From Mycobacterium rhizamassiliense (GTDB taxonomy: Bacteria > Actinomycetota > Actinomycetes > Mycobacteriales > Mycobacteriaceae), in assembly GCF_900157375.1 (NCBI RefSeq), contig NZ_LT721901.1, positions 1,781,498 to 1,845,497 of the forward strand: a stretch of DNA of 64,000 nucleotides, given 5' to 3'. The stretch's first letter is position 1; each line of letters starts with the position of its first letter. Positions 62,925 through 64,000 of this stretch are shown one piece after another. The position numbers and the translations under genes were made by a program. The notes under the pieces were generated by a model. The model was not told where the DNA came from. It did not search any database and saw nothing but the letters and a program-made list of their open reading frames with translations.

Positions 62925-63689
62925 TCAGATGGGCAGCTTGCGGAAGATGGGCCGCGGGATGTGCCGCAACACCATCATCACGTACTTGAATGCTCCTGGC
63001 GCCCAAACCAATTCCTTACCTTTTGCGGACGCGGTCACCGCGAGGTTGGCGACGTACTCCTTGTCGACGGTCAGCGGCGCTTCCTTGACGTGCGCGCTCA
63101 TCCGGGTTCGGACCTGGCCCGGACGGATCACCAGGACGCGAACGCCATACTCCCGCAGGGCTTCCCCGAGCCCGAGGTAGAAGCCGTCCAGCCCGGCCTT
63201 GGTGGAGCCGTAGACGAAGTTGGACCGCCGCACCCGCTCGCCGGCCGCCGAGCTCATCGCGATGATCTGGCCGAAGCCCTGGGCGCGCATCTTCTCGCCC
63301 AGCAGCACGCCCACCGAAACCGCTGCCGTGTAATTGATCTCGGCGGCCAGCACGGCCTTGCGCTGGTCCTGCCACAGCTCCTCGGCGTCGCCGAGGATGC
63401 CGAACGCCACGATCGCCACGTCGACGTCGCCGCCGGCGAACGCCTGCTCGATCATCTTCGGGTGAGTGTCGGGGGCGGTGGCCTCGAAGTCGATCAGCTC
63501 GACCGAGCGCGCCCCGGACGCCTGCATCTGCGCGACCGCGGCGTTGCGGCCCGGGTCATCGGGCATGGCGGCCAGGATGATTCGCGCGTGCGCGTTCTGC
63601 AGGTAGCGCTCACAGATCGCCAGCCCGATCTCGGACGTGCCGCCGAGCAGCAGGATGGTCTGCGGGTTTCCTACGGCGTCGAGCACCAT
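62925..63689 (-). CDS. dprE2: Decaprenyl-phosphoryl-2-keto-ribose reductase DprE2
   Basis: This SDR reduces the keto intermediate to decaprenyl-phosphoryl arabinofuranose with DprE1. The 254-residue protein has GGTSEIG at residues 16-22, Ser147, Tyr160 and Lys164 (YGSTK). ATG 63689 follows the dprE1 TAA directly (TAAATG). All catalytic residues are present. Confidence 0.97.
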   Translation of the reverse strand: MVLDAVGNPQTILLLGGTSEIGLAICERYLQNAHARIILAAMPDDPGRNAAVAQMQASGARSVELIDFEATAPDTHPKMIEQAFAGGDVDVAIVAFGILGDAEELWQDQRKAVLAAEINYTAAVSVGVLLGEKMRAQGFGQIIAMSSAAGERVRRSNFVYGSTKAGLDGFYLGLGEALREYGVRVLVIRPGQVRTRMSAHVKEAPLTVDKEYVANLAVTASAKGKELVWAPGAFKYVMMVLRHIPRPIFRKLPI

Positions 63690-64000
63690 TTACAAAAGCT
63701 CCAAACGTCGGGCCATGTCGGAGGCGAAGACCCCCGTCGGATCCACCTTGCGGCGCACCGCAATCCATTCGTTGATGCGCGGATACATGGCGTGAAAGGT
63801 TTCGGCATTCACTCGAGAGTCCTTTGCGGTGTACACGCGACCGCCGAATTCCAACGCGCGACGGTCGAGTTCGTTGAGGAACTCGTTGACTCCGGGCTTG
63901 TTGGGGAAGTCCATCGCGACGTTCCACCCGGCCATCGGGAAACTCAGCGGCGCGCGGTTGCCCGGACCGAACAGCTTGAACACGTTCAGCGCCGAATAGT
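63690..64000 (-). CDS. dprE1: Decaprenylphosphoryl-beta-D-ribose oxidase DprE1, C-terminal part (partial)
   Basis: The last 103 codons of this FAD-dependent oxidase are visible; the N-terminus lies beyond the right edge. [19 protein letters not shown] and [12 protein letters not shown] at the end match the family. The residue equivalent to M. tuberculosis Cys387, the covalent target of benzothiazinones, is Ala here (codon at 63915-63917, in GWNVAMDFP). DprE1 acts with DprE2 in the periplasm. Confidence 0.96.
   Translation of the reverse strand, partial: YSALNVFKLFGPGNRAPLSFPMAGWNVAMDFPNKPGVNEFLNELDRRALEFGGRVYTAKDSRVNAETFHAMYPRINEWIAVRRKVDPTGVFASDMARRLELL

Overview
This window is chromosomal DNA from a slow-growing Mycobacterium, most likely a member of the M. 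avium complex. The GC content is high and GTG starts and 1-8 bp gene overlaps are common. Almost every core gene has a recognisable M. tuberculosis counterpart, in the inverted order of the Rv3790-Rv3840 stretch. The M. avium assignment rests on embR lying beside embA, an antigen 85A with an M. avium-like sequence, and the absence of the sulfolipid locus and of PE_PGRS62. No tRNA or rRNA gene, CRISPR array or insertion sequence was recognised.

Layout. Positions 1-7,400 hold a LytR-family fragment, an IdeR-boxed DUF2470 gene, pheA, a phosphoglycerate-mutase-like gene, a small Cys-rich protein, a zincin, a septum-formation-like membrane protein with a G14 tract, serS and purT. Positions 7,400-10,170 hold a TetR regulator flanked by a DUF2834 membrane gene and a CrtI-like oxidoreductase, with a 15-bp inverted motif at both promoters. 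Positions 10,180-15,370 hold a metallo-beta-lactamase/Rieske fusion with a small partner, three tandem acyltransferases and a HAD hydrolase. Positions 15,365-37,650 are the cell-envelope core: an LGFP-repeat amidase, erp, glf-glfT2-PAP2-ubiA-aftB (galactan and arabinan precursor and capping steps), fbpA and fbpD, a cutinase-like lipase, and fadD32-pks13-accD4 (mycolic acid condensation).

Positions 37,680-41,090 hold a TPR protein, a small lipoprotein and fadE35. Positions 41,160-49,120 are an accessory block: a divergent TetR/SDR pair, a Rieske oxygenase alpha subunit, a Baeyer-Villiger monooxygenase remnant, two SnoaL/NTF2-fold proteins, a second SDR lacking its catalytic Tyr, a DapB-like dehydrogenase, a secreted protein, and a membrane protein carrying only a relic of a kinase N-lobe.

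Positions 49,116-64,000 are the arabinan synthesis locus: embB and embA, a 51-codon small gene, embR, a small secreted protein, embC, aftA, dprE2 and the 3' part of dprE1. DprE1/DprE2 make decaprenyl-phosphoryl arabinose from the product of the UbiA step. AftA, EmbA/B/C and AftB use it to build arabinan. Glf and GlfT2 build the galactan acceptor. FadD32, Pks13 and AccD4 make the mycolates, and the Fbp proteins attach mycolates to the arabinan.
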